In this document: positions 27,102-36,250 of the stretch, piece after piece
How the letters are laid out: every line of letters begins with the position of its first letter
How positions within the stretch are numbered: the stretch's first letter is position 1
NCBI RefSeq assembly: GCF_000332645.1
Contig: NZ_AMXN01000010.1
Span: 1-64,000 of the forward strand
Direction: 5' to 3'
DNA: 64,000 nt
Source: Bacillus inaquosorum KCTC 13429
Lineage (GTDB): Bacteria > Bacillota > Bacilli > Bacillales > Bacillaceae
The notes under the pieces: model-generated
Told to the model about the DNA's origin: nothing
The model's input: the letters and a program-made list of their open reading frames with translations, nothing else
Databases searched by the model: none
Made by a program: the position numbers and the translations under genes

Positions 27102-27692
27102 TTACACTTGGAAAACAGCCTGCAAATCTTCTTTTGAACAGTTGCCCAGCTGGCTACCGACACCGACGGCGCCAGCTCCGGCTTTGAGCCAATCCGGCAC
27201 TTCAGACGGATGTATCCCGCCTGTCGGAATAAAGGTCACCTGCGGGAAAGGGCCCGCTAAATTTTTCATAAACGGGATGCCAAACACACCGCTTGGGAAC
27301 AGCTTTAATGTAGTAAAACCGCATGTCAGCGCTCCCATAATTTCGCTCGGAGTCAATACGCCAGGGATATAATGTGTCTTTAAAAAAGAAAGATGTTCAG
27401 CAAGGTCAGCTGAAAAACCCGGACTGACAATAAACTGCGCGCCAGCCTCAGCAGCTTCTCCCGCTTGCTGCGCAGTGATAACCGTGCCCGCCCCGATTAA
27501 AATATCTTCTCTATTACGGAAGGATTCGATAATATCTGATGCCCCTGGCGTCGTATAAGTCACTTCAACTGCACGAACCCCTTTATCAAGTAAACTCTCA
27601 ATCTGCTGACAGGCCTCCTGTTTATCCTTTGAGCGAATGACTGCAATCAGCCTTGCTTCTTTCAGACGGTTTTCAACGATTTTGGACTCCAT
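27102..27692 (-). CDS. kdgA: 2-keto-3-deoxy-6-phosphogluconate aldolase
   Basis: Cleaves KDPG to pyruvate and glyceraldehyde 3-phosphate. The 196-residue class I aldolase has the Schiff-base Lys in TLKLFPSG (near 130), the catalytic Glu in [12 protein letters not shown] (near 43), and AGTVIT. One base separates it from kdgK upstream, so it is cotranscribed. It completes the catabolic route starting from kduI/kduD on the opposite arm. Confidence 0.97.
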   Translation of the reverse strand: MESKIVENRLKEARLIAVIRSKDKQEACQQIESLLDKGVRAVEVTYTTPGASDIIESFRNREDILIGAGTVITAQQAGEAAEAGAQFIVSPGFSADLAEHLSFLKTHYIPGVLTPSEIMGALTCGFTTLKLFPSGVFGIPFMKNLAGPFPQVTFIPTGGIHPSEVPDWLKAGAGAVGVGSQLGNCSKEDLQAVFQV

Positions 27693-27693
27693 A

Positions 27694-28668
27694 TTAATAA
27701 TCCCCTTTCTTTTGGTAAACCGTTCTTTGAGCAGATAAAAATGCAGCTAATTTCTCCCTCGTCGGCAGTCCGTCCATATCCCCCGGTGCCTGAACTTGCA
27801 AAGCACCAATCGCATTTCCTCTTTGCACCGCATCCTTGTATGACAAACCGTCAAGGATGCCGCTGATCACACCGACTGCAAATCCGTCTCCGGCACCGAC
27901 TGTATCAACCACCCGATCGACCCGGAAGCCTTCTGCAAATCCTTCACTTTCCCTCGTTTTAAAGTAAGCGCCTTCTTTCCCGAGTTTAATAGCGACAAAG
28001 CTGACCCCTTTTTTCAGATAATAGTCGGCAATGCCTTCAGGTGTTTTTTCTCCGGTCAATAGCTCCCCCTCTGCGATCCCCGGGAAAAACCAATCTGCAA
28101 GACCAGCCAGATCATTAATGGTATGGGCCATCGTTGCTTGATCAGGCCAAAGCGAAGGCCTTAAATTGGGATCTAACGATACCGTTTTCCCAGTATGTTT
28201 CATATCCTTCATTACGTGGTAGGTAAAATCTTTCATTTCAGCAGATAAGGCCGGCGGAATGCCTGTCACATGCAAATGGCCTGCGCCTTGAAAATACTCT
28301 CTCGGATATTCAGCAGAAGTTAGTGTGCTTGCAGCTGAGTTTTTCCTGTAATAGGTAACTTGCGGATCGCCTTCTTTCACTTTTGACTTCAGCAGAAGAC
28401 CGGTGGGATTTCCGTCCTGCGATCGGATCACGCGGGACACATCCACCCCCTCTTTTTTAAGCGCCTCTAAAATAAATGTTCCGAGCTGATCATTGCCGAC
28501 CTTGCTCATCCATCCCATCTGAAATCCGAGTCTGGCCAGGCCGCAAGCAACATTGCTTTCTGCCCCGGCCAGCCCTTTAGAAAAAGTGGATGCTTCATGA
28601 AGGCCCCCGTACTCATTTGCGTAAAACATGGCCATCGATTCCCCGAATGTCACCGCATCAAGCTTCAT
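27694..28668 (-). CDS. kdgK: 2-keto-3-deoxygluconate kinase
   Basis: Phosphorylates KDG to KDPG with ATP. A 324-residue PfkB-family kinase: the N-terminal [19 protein letters not shown] (sugar binding) and the C-terminal anion hole with catalytic Asp in [14 protein letters not shown] (about 260). GAGGAGG lies ten bases before the ATG. It follows kdgR by 37 bases and precedes kdgA by one. Confidence 0.96.
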   Translation of the reverse strand: MKLDAVTFGESMAMFYANEYGGLHEASTFSKGLAGAESNVACGLARLGFQMGWMSKVGNDQLGTFILEALKKEGVDVSRVIRSQDGNPTGLLLKSKVKEGDPQVTYYRKNSAASTLTSAEYPREYFQGAGHLHVTGIPPALSAEMKDFTYHVMKDMKHTGKTVSLDPNLRPSLWPDQATMAHTINDLAGLADWFFPGIAEGELLTGEKTPEGIADYYLKKGVSFVAIKLGKEGAYFKTRESEGFAEGFRVDRVVDTVGAGDGFAVGVISGILDGLSYKDAVQRGNAIGALQVQAPGDMDGLPTREKLAAFLSAQRTVYQKKGDY

Positions 28669-28705
28669 CTTTTCCCAACCTCCTCTTAGTTGAGGGCACC
28701 TAGGA

Positions 28706-29725
28706 TTAAAGTGACTTTCTCATGATGACTTCTGCCTCTAATTCAATGGTTTGAGGCGCTCCCTTGTCACCTTCAATCCTTTTTAATACACGTTCCATCG
28801 CCGTCCTGCCCATATCATGTGACGGCTGGGCGATCGTTGTAATGCCCGGACCGATCAGTTTGTACCATTCCGTATCGTCGAACCCTGCAATCCCTATATC
28901 TTGGGGGATGTGCAGTCCAAGCTCTTCCATACAGCTGATGATTTTCAGCATAATTAAGCCGTTCAAGGCCAGAATCGCTTTTTTTTGCTCTGGCATATCC
29001 TTGTAAAAAGAACGAAGCGCCGCCTTAAGCTGCTCCTTGTTTTTCACGTCAATTTCATACATTCTGACAAGCCCGTTCACATTTTGAGCCGAAGCCATTT
29101 CTTGATACACAGCTGCTCTTTCTGCACGAGGACTGATAGATGAAATCGGTTCGGTAAACAGCGCGACATCAGTGTACCCTTTGCTGTAAATCTTCTGAAG
29201 AATCTCTTTTGTGATCCTTCTGTTGTCAGTCGTTACCGTATCCAGTTTCAGATCTGGAAGTTTCCGGTCAATTAATATCGTTGGAATGTGCTGTTCGGCA
29301 AAGGCGTTCAGTAGATCCTTATTTTCTCCGGTTGCGTTTAAGATCAGCCCCTCAACCGAATGGGCTTCAAGTTTTAAGAGCATTTCCCGCTCTTTTTCAG
29401 GACTGTTATCTGTGTTGCACACCATAATGCTGTAGCCATATTGATCACAAACCTCTTCGACTCCCCTGAAAGCCGCGACCGAAAAAGGATTTGTAATGTC
29501 AGCTACAACAAATCCGATTAATTTGCTTTTTTTTATTTTCAAACCTTGCGCCATTTTACTTGGCCGATAATTCAACTCTGCAATTGCCTTTTTAATATTT
29601 TTCACTTTTTCAGGAGAAATCGCATCAATTTTTCCGTTGATATAGCGGGAAACTGTCGATTTCGAAACTCCTGCACATTCAGCTACGTCTTTGATGGTCG
29701 TATGGCCTGTTGTTTTCTTTTTCAT
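28706..29725 (-). CDS. kdgR: LacI-family repressor of KDG/galacturonate catabolism
   Basis: A 339-residue repressor. The helix-turn-helix TIKDVAECAGVSKSTVSRYING (9-30) is a classic LacI-type reading head, followed by the hinge YRPSKMAQGLK. The effector domain belongs to the periplasmic-binding fold (LIGFVVADITNPF; IGIAGFDDTEW). It represses kdgRKAT and kduID; the inducer is thought to be KDG or a related intermediate. Two palindromes in the divergent gap (29752-29765, 29883-29896) are candidate operators. It is the first gene of its operon, so autoregulation is likely. Confidence 0.95.
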   Translation of the reverse strand: MKKKTTGHTTIKDVAECAGVSKSTVSRYINGKIDAISPEKVKNIKKAIAELNYRPSKMAQGLKIKKSKLIGFVVADITNPFSVAAFRGVEEVCDQYGYSIMVCNTDNSPEKEREMLLKLEAHSVEGLILNATGENKDLLNAFAEQHIPTILIDRKLPDLKLDTVTTDNRRITKEILQKIYSKGYTDVALFTEPISSISPRAERAAVYQEMASAQNVNGLVRMYEIDVKNKEQLKAALRSFYKDMPEQKKAILALNGLIMLKIISCMEELGLHIPQDIGIAGFDDTEWYKLIGPGITTIAQPSHDMGRTAMERVLKRIEGDKGAPQTIELEAEVIMRKSL

Positions 29726-29751
29726 TCAAGTGCTCCTGTATCTCATATATT

Positions 29752-29765
29752 TGAAACCGATTTCA
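29752..29765. promoter_or_regulatory. cre / KdgR operator-like palindrome 1
   Basis: TGAAACCGATTTCA fits the cre consensus TGWNANCGNTNWCA perfectly and also has the form of a LacI-family operator. It lies in the kdgR promoter region, 27 bases from the kdgR start. Confidence 0.7.
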
Positions 29766-29847
29766 AAACCGTTACAACAAAAGAATACCATATTTTTAAA
29801 ATTTGGAAAGAGTTTTTTTAATAATGTGCTTATTCACAATATTTCCG

Positions 29848-29876
29848 TTGACTCTTTTCACTATTTATCCTAAAAT
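29848..29876 (+). promoter_or_regulatory. Sigma-A promoter of kduID
   Basis: TTGACT (29848-29853), 17-bp spacer, TAAAAT (29871-29876). Operator-like site 2 overlaps the expected transcription start. Confidence 0.75.
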
Positions 29877-29882
29877 TTTCTT

Positions 29883-29896
29883 TGAAACCGTTACCA
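29883..29896. promoter_or_regulatory. cre / KdgR operator-like palindrome 2
   Basis: TGAAACCGTTACCA has one mismatch from the cre consensus and matches site 1 in its first eight bases. Location at the kduI transcription start suits repression by roadblock. Confidence 0.65.
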
Positions 29897-29945
29897 AAAT
29901 ATTTTCATTCAAGTGAGCCGAAATCCTAACCAAGGGGGAAATATA

Positions 29946-30773
29946 ATGGAAAATCGTTATTCTGTACACCCTGAACAAGTTAAACGCTTTACAACAGAGG
30001 AGCTTCGCAGCCATTTCTTAATGGATACTTTATTTACGGAAAATAAACTAACGATGTATTACTCACATGAAGACCGGGTTGTCATCGGAGGAGCAGCTCC
30101 GGGGCAAAGTGAACTGAAGCTTGATGCCGGGGATTTCCTTAAAACAGACTTCTTCTTGGAACGGCGTGAAATTGGGATTATTAATGTTGGCCAGCCTGGT
30201 GCTGTCAGAGTCGGCGATGATGAGTATGTACTTCAAACAAAGGATTTTCTCTATATTGGAATGGGCAATCAGGATGTAGCGTTTACAAGCCTGAACGGAG
30301 AAAAAGCTAAGTTTTACTTTATCTCCGCTTGTGCTCATCAAAGCTATCCGACGCAAAAAGCCGCTCTTTCTGAACTGACACCGGACCGCCTTGGTGATGA
30401 TGCAGCGTCTAATGTCAGAAGCCTGTACAAAGTCATTCATCAAGATGGCATTAAAAGCTGTCAGCTTATGATGGGAATTACGATGCTTGATCAAAACAAC
30501 AACTGGAACACCATGCCGGCACACGTCCATGATCGCCGGATGGAGGCTTATCTTTACCTTGATCTTGAGAAGGATTCGAAGGTGTTTCACTTCATGGGCC
30601 AGCCGGACGAAACACGCCATCTTGTTGTCGGAAATGAGCAGGCTGTCCTTTCTCCTGCCTGGTCTATTCACTCTGGCGCAGGAACATCAAACTACAGCTT
30701 TGTATGGGCAATGGCCGGAGAAAACTACACATTCACGGACATGGATGTCGTTCCGATGGATGGGCTGAAATAA
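29946..30773 (+). CDS. kduI: 5-keto-4-deoxyuronate isomerase
   Basis: Isomerises 5-keto-4-deoxyuronate (DKI) to 2,5-diketo-3-deoxygluconate in pectin/galacturonate breakdown. A 275-residue cupin-type enzyme; zinc ligands are the two His and the Glu of PAHVHDRRMEAYLY (about 196-209) plus the later His in SIHSGAGTSNYSF. The ATG follows AGGGGGAAATATA; an in-frame codon 11 residues earlier has no ribosome binding site. It is the first gene of kduI-kduD and divergent from kdgR. Confidence 0.96.
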   Translation: MENRYSVHPEQVKRFTTEELRSHFLMDTLFTENKLTMYYSHEDRVVIGGAAPGQSELKLDAGDFLKTDFFLERREIGIINVGQPGAVRVGDDEYVLQTKDFLYIGMGNQDVAFTSLNGEKAKFYFISACAHQSYPTQKAALSELTPDRLGDDAASNVRSLYKVIHQDGIKSCQLMMGITMLDQNNNWNTMPAHVHDRRMEAYLYLDLEKDSKVFHFMGQPDETRHLVVGNEQAVLSPAWSIHSGAGTSNYSFVWAMAGENYTFTDMDVVPMDGLK

Positions 30774-30774
30774 G

Positions 30775-31539
30775 ATGAGTTATCTACATGATGCCTTTTC
30801 ATTAGAAGGAAAAACAGCGCTGGTAACGGGACCGGGAACGGGAATCGGTCAAGGAATTGCCAAAGCACTTGCCGGGGCTGGCGCTGATATTATCGGCACA
30901 TCACATAAAAGCAGCCTGTCTGAAACACAGCAGCTTGTCGAACAGGAAGGCCGAACGTTTACGTCTTTTACAATGGATATGAGCAAGCCTGAAGCGATAA
31001 AGGATACTGCAGCTGAGCTGTTCGAAAACCGGCAGGTCGACATCCTTGTCAATAATGCCGGCATTATTCACCGGGAAAAAGCGGAACATTTCCCAGAAGA
31101 GAACTGGCATCACGTACTGAATGTCAACCTAAACAGCTTGTTTATTCTGACACAGCTGGCAGGCGGACACATGCTGAAAAGAGGTTATGGAAAGATTATT
31201 AATATCGCCTCTCTTCTGTCTTTTCAAGGCGGTATCCTTGTTCCCGCATATACAGCGAGCAAACACGCTGTTGCCGGTTTGACTAAATCATTTGCAAATG
31301 AGTGGGCAGCGTCCGGCGTTCAGGTGAACGCAATCGCCCCGGGCTATATTTCTACAGCCAATACAAAGCCTATTCAGGACGATGAAAAGCGAAATGAAGA
31401 CATTTTAAAGAGAATCCCTGCCGGACGGTGGGGCAAAGCGGATGACATCGGCGGGACTGCAGTCTTTTTGGCATCACGTGCTTCAGATTATGTAAATGGA
31501 CATATTTTAGCAGTAGACGGCGGATGGCTATCCCGCTGA
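30775..31539 (+). CDS. kduD: 2-keto-3-deoxygluconate oxidoreductase
   Basis: A 254-residue short-chain dehydrogenase that reduces 2,5-diketo-3-deoxygluconate to 2-keto-3-deoxygluconate. The NAD(P)-binding GPGTGIGQG is at about 18-26, NNAG at about 92, catalytic Ser in IASLLSF, and Tyr-Lys in YTASKHA. IAPGYISTANT follows, as usual in this family. One base separates it from kduI. Its product is the substrate of KdgK on the other arm. A strong bidirectional terminator follows. Confidence 0.96.
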   Translation: MSYLHDAFSLEGKTALVTGPGTGIGQGIAKALAGAGADIIGTSHKSSLSETQQLVEQEGRTFTSFTMDMSKPEAIKDTAAELFENRQVDILVNNAGIIHREKAEHFPEENWHHVLNVNLNSLFILTQLAGGHMLKRGYGKIINIASLLSFQGGILVPAYTASKHAVAGLTKSFANEWAASGVQVNAIAPGYISTANTKPIQDDEKRNEDILKRIPAGRWGKADDIGGTAVFLASRASDYVNGHILAVDGGWLSR

Positions 31540-31544
31540 CAAAT

Positions 31545-31578
31545 AAAAAAGCTGACGAACACGATCGTCAGCTTTTTT
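31545..31578. terminator. Bidirectional terminator kduD/ypvA
   Basis: AAAAAAGCTGACGA/TCGTCAGCTTTTTT, a 14-bp perfect stem with a six-base loop and T-runs on both strands. Confidence 0.93.
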
Positions 31579-31581
31579 CTA

Positions 31582-33507
31582 TTACATCATATGCGGTTCA
31601 ACAGGAAGTACCTTTTTGACCTCATCAATGATGCGTTGATTTTCTCCGCCAGCGTAAATGTGAATCGAGCCGCTGTCTTGAGTCGAACGAATCAGACGCC
31701 CGATGCCCTGTCGCACGCGTAATAACATATATGGCAGATCAACTTCTTCGAACGGATCTTTTTTCGCCCCGTTGCGTTTCGCTGTAAATACAGGATCATG
31801 AGGCGGGAATGGCAATGACCAAATAGTAACATTCTTCAATGCGTCTCCAGGAATATCGAGTCCTTCCCATAAGTGAACCGAACAAAGCACTGTTTCCTCT
31901 TCCTCTTGGAATTTCTCCACTAAGCTGCTGATTTCTTCATCACCTTCAAAGAAAATCGGATACGGCAGCTCCCAGGCCGCCGACAGTTGCTTAAACTCCT
32001 TTAATTCCTCAAAAGAAGGGAAAAGCACCAGCGTTCTGCCTTTATAACGCTTGATCGTTTCAATCGTTTCAGCTGTTTTTTGTTCAGCGGTCATTTCTGT
32101 TTTTGCATATAGATTAACGGTCATTTGCTCGTCATAATCATAAGGAGAATCAACGGTTAACGACAAATAATCATGAATCCCGAGACTGTCGGCAATATAA
32201 TCAAATGAACCGCCTTCTGATAGCGTAGCAGAAGAGAAGATATAAGGAATTTTCTTAGAAAACACTTTTTCGCCAAGCACTTCTGCCACCGTTCTCGGCA
32301 TTACAACAAAGGTTGATTCTGCTTCCTTTTTCTCCAGCCAGCTGATCGCATCCTTTTGATATAGAGATAATGAATACGCCATTTGTTCAACATATTCTTC
32401 CACAACTGACAGCTCGTATTGATCAATCGTGTACATCTCAGACTCGAACACGAGAGCCTCCCCGATTTTATCGAGCAAACGGCAAAGCTCGTCCGCCGCC
32501 TTTTTGACACGCTGGTCATTTTTTATTTCTAGACGGTGTGAACCGGCCACTTCTTTTGATTCTTCAGAAAGAACATAGAAAAATTCGTCGTTCGCAGCAA
32601 GCGCATCTTCAATCAGTTCAGCAAACTCTTCTCTGATGTCATTTTGAAGCAAACGTTCTAAAAACAATTCAAGAGTAGACTGCTTCACTCTGTAGGTTAA
32701 CGCTTTTTGTGCGGCAAACTCTAACAGATGCCCTTCATCAAATACAACCGCACTATGATCAGGCAGCAGCGGCAGCTGGCCCTCTCGTTTGCGTGACTCT
32801 TCCGTCCACACATGCTCCATATAAAAATCATGGGAACAAATGATCAAGTCCGTAGACTTTCGGTAATAATCTCTGGAAAGCGTCAAACCGCATCTGTGTC
32901 TCATATCACAAGTCAGACAATCCTGAAACGAGTCATAGCTTACTTCAGACCATTGTTCATTCGATAGATTTGCGTACTGCTTACGGTCGCCATACGGATA
33001 AAAGCGCTGCATCGCCTGTGATTCATGGACAAATGACGGTAATGACTCATAAAGATCCAGCCATTTATCTTCATCAGAGCGCTGCATTGTTTTTTCAAGC
33101 TTCTTCAAGCATAAATATTGCTCATGTGACTTCGAAAGCCTTGTATCTATTTTCAGATCCAAATGTTCCGCCAGCTTCGAAATATCGCCCTCTTTTTTCA
33201 CAAGCTGTTCGATTAATGTTTCATCAGCACAAGCAATAATGGCTGGTTTGCCGACATATCTTGCATAGCTGATCGCGAAAAGAAGATAAACCAGCGTTTT
33301 CCCCGTTCCCACTCCAGCTTCGGCAAACATGACTTTTTTCTCTTTAAACGCCCGCTCCAGCTGAAAAGCCATAAATACTTGCTCATCCCGAAGATCAAAC
33401 CCTTTTTCGGGAAGGATATCGTAAAACACGTCACCAATCCAATTGTTCAATTCTTCATAAAAATTCTTTGTTTTCGTTAAAGAAAAAGGCAAACGTGATG
33501 TTGTCAC
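31582..33507 (-). CDS. ypvA: DinG/XPD-like helicase YpvA with Fe-S cluster cysteines
   Basis: A 641-residue superfamily 2 DNA helicase. Walker A is AEAGVGTGKTLVY near residue 60 and Walker B-type VFDEGH near 250; motif VI is VRQGIGRLIRS near 600. Four Cys (LCLKKLE, then DCLTCDMRHRC) between them match the Fe-S cluster domain of XPD/DinG helicases. No N-terminal exonuclease domain is present, unlike DinG at 53.8 kb. The start is GTG, about ten bases after GGGGG. The cellular role is unassigned; DNA repair or R-loop removal are possibilities by family. Confidence 0.9.
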   Translation of the reverse strand: MTTSRLPFSLTKTKNFYEELNNWIGDVFYDILPEKGFDLRDEQVFMAFQLERAFKEKKVMFAEAGVGTGKTLVYLLFAISYARYVGKPAIIACADETLIEQLVKKEGDISKLAEHLDLKIDTRLSKSHEQYLCLKKLEKTMQRSDEDKWLDLYESLPSFVHESQAMQRFYPYGDRKQYANLSNEQWSEVSYDSFQDCLTCDMRHRCGLTLSRDYYRKSTDLIICSHDFYMEHVWTEESRKREGQLPLLPDHSAVVFDEGHLLEFAAQKALTYRVKQSTLELFLERLLQNDIREEFAELIEDALAANDEFFYVLSEESKEVAGSHRLEIKNDQRVKKAADELCRLLDKIGEALVFESEMYTIDQYELSVVEEYVEQMAYSLSLYQKDAISWLEKKEAESTFVVMPRTVAEVLGEKVFSKKIPYIFSSATLSEGGSFDYIADSLGIHDYLSLTVDSPYDYDEQMTVNLYAKTEMTAEQKTAETIETIKRYKGRTLVLFPSFEELKEFKQLSAAWELPYPIFFEGDEEISSLVEKFQEEEETVLCSVHLWEGLDIPGDALKNVTIWSLPFPPHDPVFTAKRNGAKKDPFEEVDLPYMLLRVRQGIGRLIRSTQDSGSIHIYAGGENQRIIDEVKKVLPVEPHMM

Positions 33508-33577
33508 CTAGTTCCAACCCCCAACTATTCGACATTCAGACCATCAATAATATCATTTCCTGCTGATGAATACAATA

Positions 33578-33606
33578 AAAAAACTTGGCAATGCCAAGTT
33601 TTTTTG
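33578..33606 (-). terminator. Intrinsic terminator of yptA
   Basis: AACTTGGCA/TGCCAAGTT with A/T runs on both sides; it separates yptA from ypvA. Confidence 0.88.
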
Positions 33607-33610
33607 CAGC

Positions 33611-33802
33611 TTACTTTCGATTGATCACATGCGACGATAAAAAAGGATGGTCTGTTGAATAAATATGTTCCACCGCTTTTTCTAAATCATTTTGCGCATG
33701 CGACATCACAGACGGAGACGAATCAGCCCCGAGCTCCTTCAGCTCGTTTGCTGTTGCGTCAAGCGCCCTTTGAATAAGATTAAAATGTTCGCTGTTTAGC
33801 AT
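33611..33802 (-). CDS. yptA: YptA, small protein of unknown function
   Basis: A 63-residue protein, MLNSEHFNLIQRALDATANE..., apparently two helices with a polar loop (GADSSPSVMSHAQN). There is no signal peptide, Cys or known motif. AGGTGATCTC precedes the chosen ATG; the frame extends upstream but lacks another ribosome binding site. It is flanked by a terminator downstream and lies divergent from the small gene at 33967. Confidence 0.82.
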   Translation of the reverse strand: MLNSEHFNLIQRALDATANELKELGADSSPSVMSHAQNDLEKAVEHIYSTDHPFLSSHVINRK

Positions 33803-33966
33803 GAGATCACCTCTGATGGAAATAATCATCATTGTATGCGAACTTTTCATTTTATATACATGCTTTCCGCATGTTATTACCGAAACATGCACAAACTACA
33901 TTCGATATTCCGTATACCCGGATTATCCGTCTTATCAACAATATTCTATCAGGGAGTGATGTTGAC

Positions 33967-34119
33967 ATGAGTTATAGAAATCGATTAGATCAGCATTCTG
34001 AACTGTTTCATCACAATTGGACGCGGCCTAAACGTTCTAAGTCTCAAGTAAACGGTCACACTGAAATGTCCCAAACCAACATTATATTGAGAAGCAACGC
34101 GAAAGCTCACCGTTGGTAA
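33967..34119 (+). CDS. ypzI: 50-residue basic protein, YpzI-like
   Basis: The frame MSYRNRLDQHSELFHHNWTR...NAKAHRW is basic and His/Arg/Asn-rich, without Cys or a membrane segment. GGGAGTGATG lies about eight bases upstream and a terminator follows 26 bases after the stop. I assign it to ypzI by its position between yptA and ypsC and by its small size; the remembered sequence is uncertain. Its composition resembles spore proteins, but no function can be derived. Confidence 0.6.
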   Translation: MSYRNRLDQHSELFHHNWTRPKRSKSQVNGHTEMSQTNIILRSNAKAHRW

Positions 34120-34145
34120 CGATAGAATATGGCTGAAAGATGAAA

Positions 34146-34174
34146 GAAGACGCATGCAGAGCGTCTTCTTTTTA
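34146..34174. terminator. Bidirectional terminator ypzI/ypsC
   Basis: GAAGACGC/GCGTCTTC stem with seven-base loop; TTTTTAT on the plus side. Confidence 0.82.
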
Positions 34175-35329
34175 TGCGTTTTCTGTTTTCTTGCGCTGCG
34201 GTCTTACTTTTGACCAGTATTGATAATAATCCGTTTTAATAAATCCGTTAAAGAGCTTTCGTTTCTTCGTCGCTTTTCTGCCGTAAGCTTCCTCAAAATT
34301 CTCGTTTGATGTCAGCATATACACAGACCAGGTATCAAGCGGTTCGAACGCCTGTCCCATTTCTTTGTACATCTGCTCAACGGCTTTTTTCTCGCCGAGA
34401 CGCTCTCCGTATGGCGGGTTACCGACAATTACGCCAAACTCCAGATTTGTCGTAAAGTCCTTGACCTGCATCTGCTTAAATTCGATTAAATCTCCCAAGC
34501 CTGCTTCCTCTGCATTCTCTTTTGCGATTTGAACCATGCGGTGGTCTATGTCGCTTGCGAAAATCGTAAGCGGCTGGTCATAGTTGGCCTTTTCTTCGAC
34601 TTCAAGCCGTGCTTTGTCCCACAGATCTTTACCGATCCATTCCCAATCCTCTGAGACAAAATCGCGGTTAAATCCAGGGGCGATGTTTTGACCGATTAAC
34701 GCGGCTTCAATCGCGATCGTTCCGGAACCGCAGAAAGGATCGACAAATGGACGGTCCGGGGTCCAATTGGTTAATTGCACTAAAGCGGCAGCAAGTGTTT
34801 CTTTAATCGGCGCGCCGCCCTGATCGACACGATATCCTCGTTTGTGGAGGCCTGTCCCCGACGAATCCAGTGTAATAATTGCTTGATCTTTTAATAAAGA
34901 AATTTCCACCTTATACTCGGCACCTGTTTCTTCAATCCAGTCATTGGCTTTCCCTGACTGGAGCTTGAGCTTTTCGACAATTGCTTTTTTGACGATCCGC
35001 TGACAGTCAGGAACGCTTGCTAGTGTTGATTTCACCGATTTCCCGATGACAGGGAATTTCCCGTTTTCAGGTATAAATGAGCGCCAGTTAATCGCTTTCG
35101 TTCTTTCAAATAGTTCATCAAATGTTTTCGCTTTAAAAGAAGCAACCTGAACCTTTATGCGGTCGGCTGTTCTAAGCCAAAGGTTCGCGCGGCAAATGGC
35201 AAGCGCATCACCTTCAAAAATAACTTTTCCATTATCAACCTTGCATTCGTATCCTAAATCTCGTACTTCCTTTGCGACAACAGCTTCAATGCCCATCGGC
35301 GCCGTTGCAATTAGTGTATACTTCTTCAT
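34172..35329 (-). CDS. ypsC: THUMP-domain rRNA N2-guanine methyltransferase YpsC
   Basis: A 385-residue protein with an N-terminal ferredoxin-like/THUMP RNA-binding part (1-160) and a Rossmann methyltransferase domain. SAM-binding motif I is VDPFCGSGTIAIEAA (about 192-206) and the catalytic motif is NPPYGERLG (about 305). It is homologous to the N-terminal half of E. coli RlmL (23S rRNA m2G2445), and related to TrmN-type enzymes; the 23S target is inference. It lies next to rnpB, grouping two RNA-maturation genes. Start ATG follows a moderate ribosome binding site (GGGTGAT). Confidence 0.9.
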   Translation of the reverse strand: MKKYTLIATAPMGIEAVVAKEVRDLGYECKVDNGKVIFEGDALAICRANLWLRTADRIKVQVASFKAKTFDELFERTKAINWRSFIPENGKFPVIGKSVKSTLASVPDCQRIVKKAIVEKLKLQSGKANDWIEETGAEYKVEISLLKDQAIITLDSSGTGLHKRGYRVDQGGAPIKETLAAALVQLTNWTPDRPFVDPFCGSGTIAIEAALIGQNIAPGFNRDFVSEDWEWIGKDLWDKARLEVEEKANYDQPLTIFASDIDHRMVQIAKENAEEAGLGDLIEFKQMQVKDFTTNLEFGVIVGNPPYGERLGEKKAVEQMYKEMGQAFEPLDTWSVYMLTSNENFEEAYGRKATKKRKLFNGFIKTDYYQYWSKVRPQRKKTENA

Positions 35330-35365
35330 CGTATCACCCTGTCTTTTAAAACTTTTCTTTTCTCA

Positions 35366-35396
35366 AGATAAAAGCTCTCCTTATACGGGAGAGCTT
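35366..35396 (-). terminator. Terminator of rnpB
   Basis: GCTCTCC/GGAGAGC with seven-base loop and TTTTATCTT on the minus strand, about 23 bases past the mature RNase P RNA 3' end. Confidence 0.85.
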
Positions 35397-35417
35397 GTTT
35401 TCATCATTTTAAATGTA

Positions 35418-35817
35418 AGTGATCTAACGTTCTGTAAGCCATGTTTTGTTCCGTCGTACTGCAAACGGCTATCACCTCGTACTCAGGCGGCAATCATCTA
35501 TCTACAGAAAGCATTCTGTCCTTCTCTCCGTTGAATTCCGTCAAGAAGGTTCCCCTACCAAAATTTGGGTTTCTCGCTCGAGGGGTTTACCGCGTTCCAC
35601 TCTCACCATTTCTAGTGAGACTTCGTCACTGTGGCACTTTCAAGGATACTCAGCCATATCCAAAGGACGTAGGCTTTTTTCCTGCCGTCAGCCTTTCAAG
35701 GCTGCCCTAGCTTATGACTTCGCTAGGCACGAACACTACGGGCATCTCAGCACCGTGCGAGCATGGACTTTCCTCTACAGATTCAAGATCTGCAGCGATT
35801 ACCCGAACGTTAAGAAC
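35418..35817 (-). ncRNA. rnpB: RNase P RNA, Bacillus B type
   Basis: The catalytic RNA that removes tRNA 5' leaders. The minus strand begins GTTCTTAACGTTCGGGTAAT and ends AACGTTAGATCACT, the known ends of the B. subtilis molecule; length is about 400 nt. Characteristic conserved segments are AGAGGAAAGTCCATGCTCGCAC (P4/CR-I area), GAGCGAGAAACCCAAATTTTGG (the tRNA-CCA-binding P15 loop), and ACAGAATGC...TAGATAGATGATTGCC near the 3' end. A sigma-A promoter precedes it at 35825-35853 and a terminator follows. It lies between gpsB and ypsC on the same strand. Confidence 0.98.
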
Positions 35818-35824
35818 ATGAATT

Positions 35825-35853
35825 ATTATATAACAACTGATTGCAATTTACAA
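35825..35853 (-). promoter_or_regulatory. Sigma-A promoter of rnpB
   Basis: TTGTAA (35853-35848), 17-bp spacer, TATAAT (35830-35825) on the minus strand, placing transcription start at or very near the mature 5' end. Confidence 0.85.
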
Positions 35854-35875
35854 GCGCCATTTTTTTCAAGCCCGA

Positions 35876-36172
35876 TCAATCATAAAGCTTGCTGCCAAAC
35901 ACGTGTTTTTCTAAGTTAGACAGCCGTTTTAAAATATCAAAGTTGGTTGTGTTAGATTGCACAGGCTGTTTTTTGCTGGCTTCTTCAAGCTGCTTTTTCA
36001 GCTGCAGATTTTCCTGCTGCAGTTCTTCGATTTCTTGATGGAAGGTTTCATAATCCTTAATAATCATATCTAAAAATTTGTCAACGTCTTCTTGCTTGTA
36101 GCCTCTAACGCCTGTTTTAAATTCTTTTTCCAAAATTTCTTTCGCAGAAAGCTTTACTTTATCAGCAAGCAT
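35876..36172 (-). CDS. gpsB: Cell division / wall-synthesis adaptor GpsB
   Basis: A 98-residue DivIVA-like protein. The N-terminal domain has [20 protein letters not shown], including the membrane-proximal loop and the Tyr/Asp residues that bind PBP cytoplasmic tails, followed by a coiled coil (38-70) and a short C-terminal helical trimerisation part ([16 protein letters not shown]). It shuttles PBP1 (ponA in this window) between side wall and septum in B. subtilis. GAGGTGAAAAAG precedes the ATG. No terminator was found before rnpB. Confidence 0.95.
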   Translation of the reverse strand: MLADKVKLSAKEILEKEFKTGVRGYKQEDVDKFLDMIIKDYETFHQEIEELQQENLQLKKQLEEASKKQPVQSNTTNFDILKRLSNLEKHVFGSKLYD

Positions 36173-36250
36173 CTTTTTCACCTCGTATCGTGAATCATCA
36201 CCTTATATTTTTTCAGAAATCTGTACGGTTGTCAAATTTCTCTTTCTTTG

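Noticed and set aside
35441..35919. Open frames of 90-160 codons on the plus strand across the rnpB region
   Set aside because: They lie antisense to RNase P RNA, whose sequence is fully recognisable, and lack ribosome binding sites.
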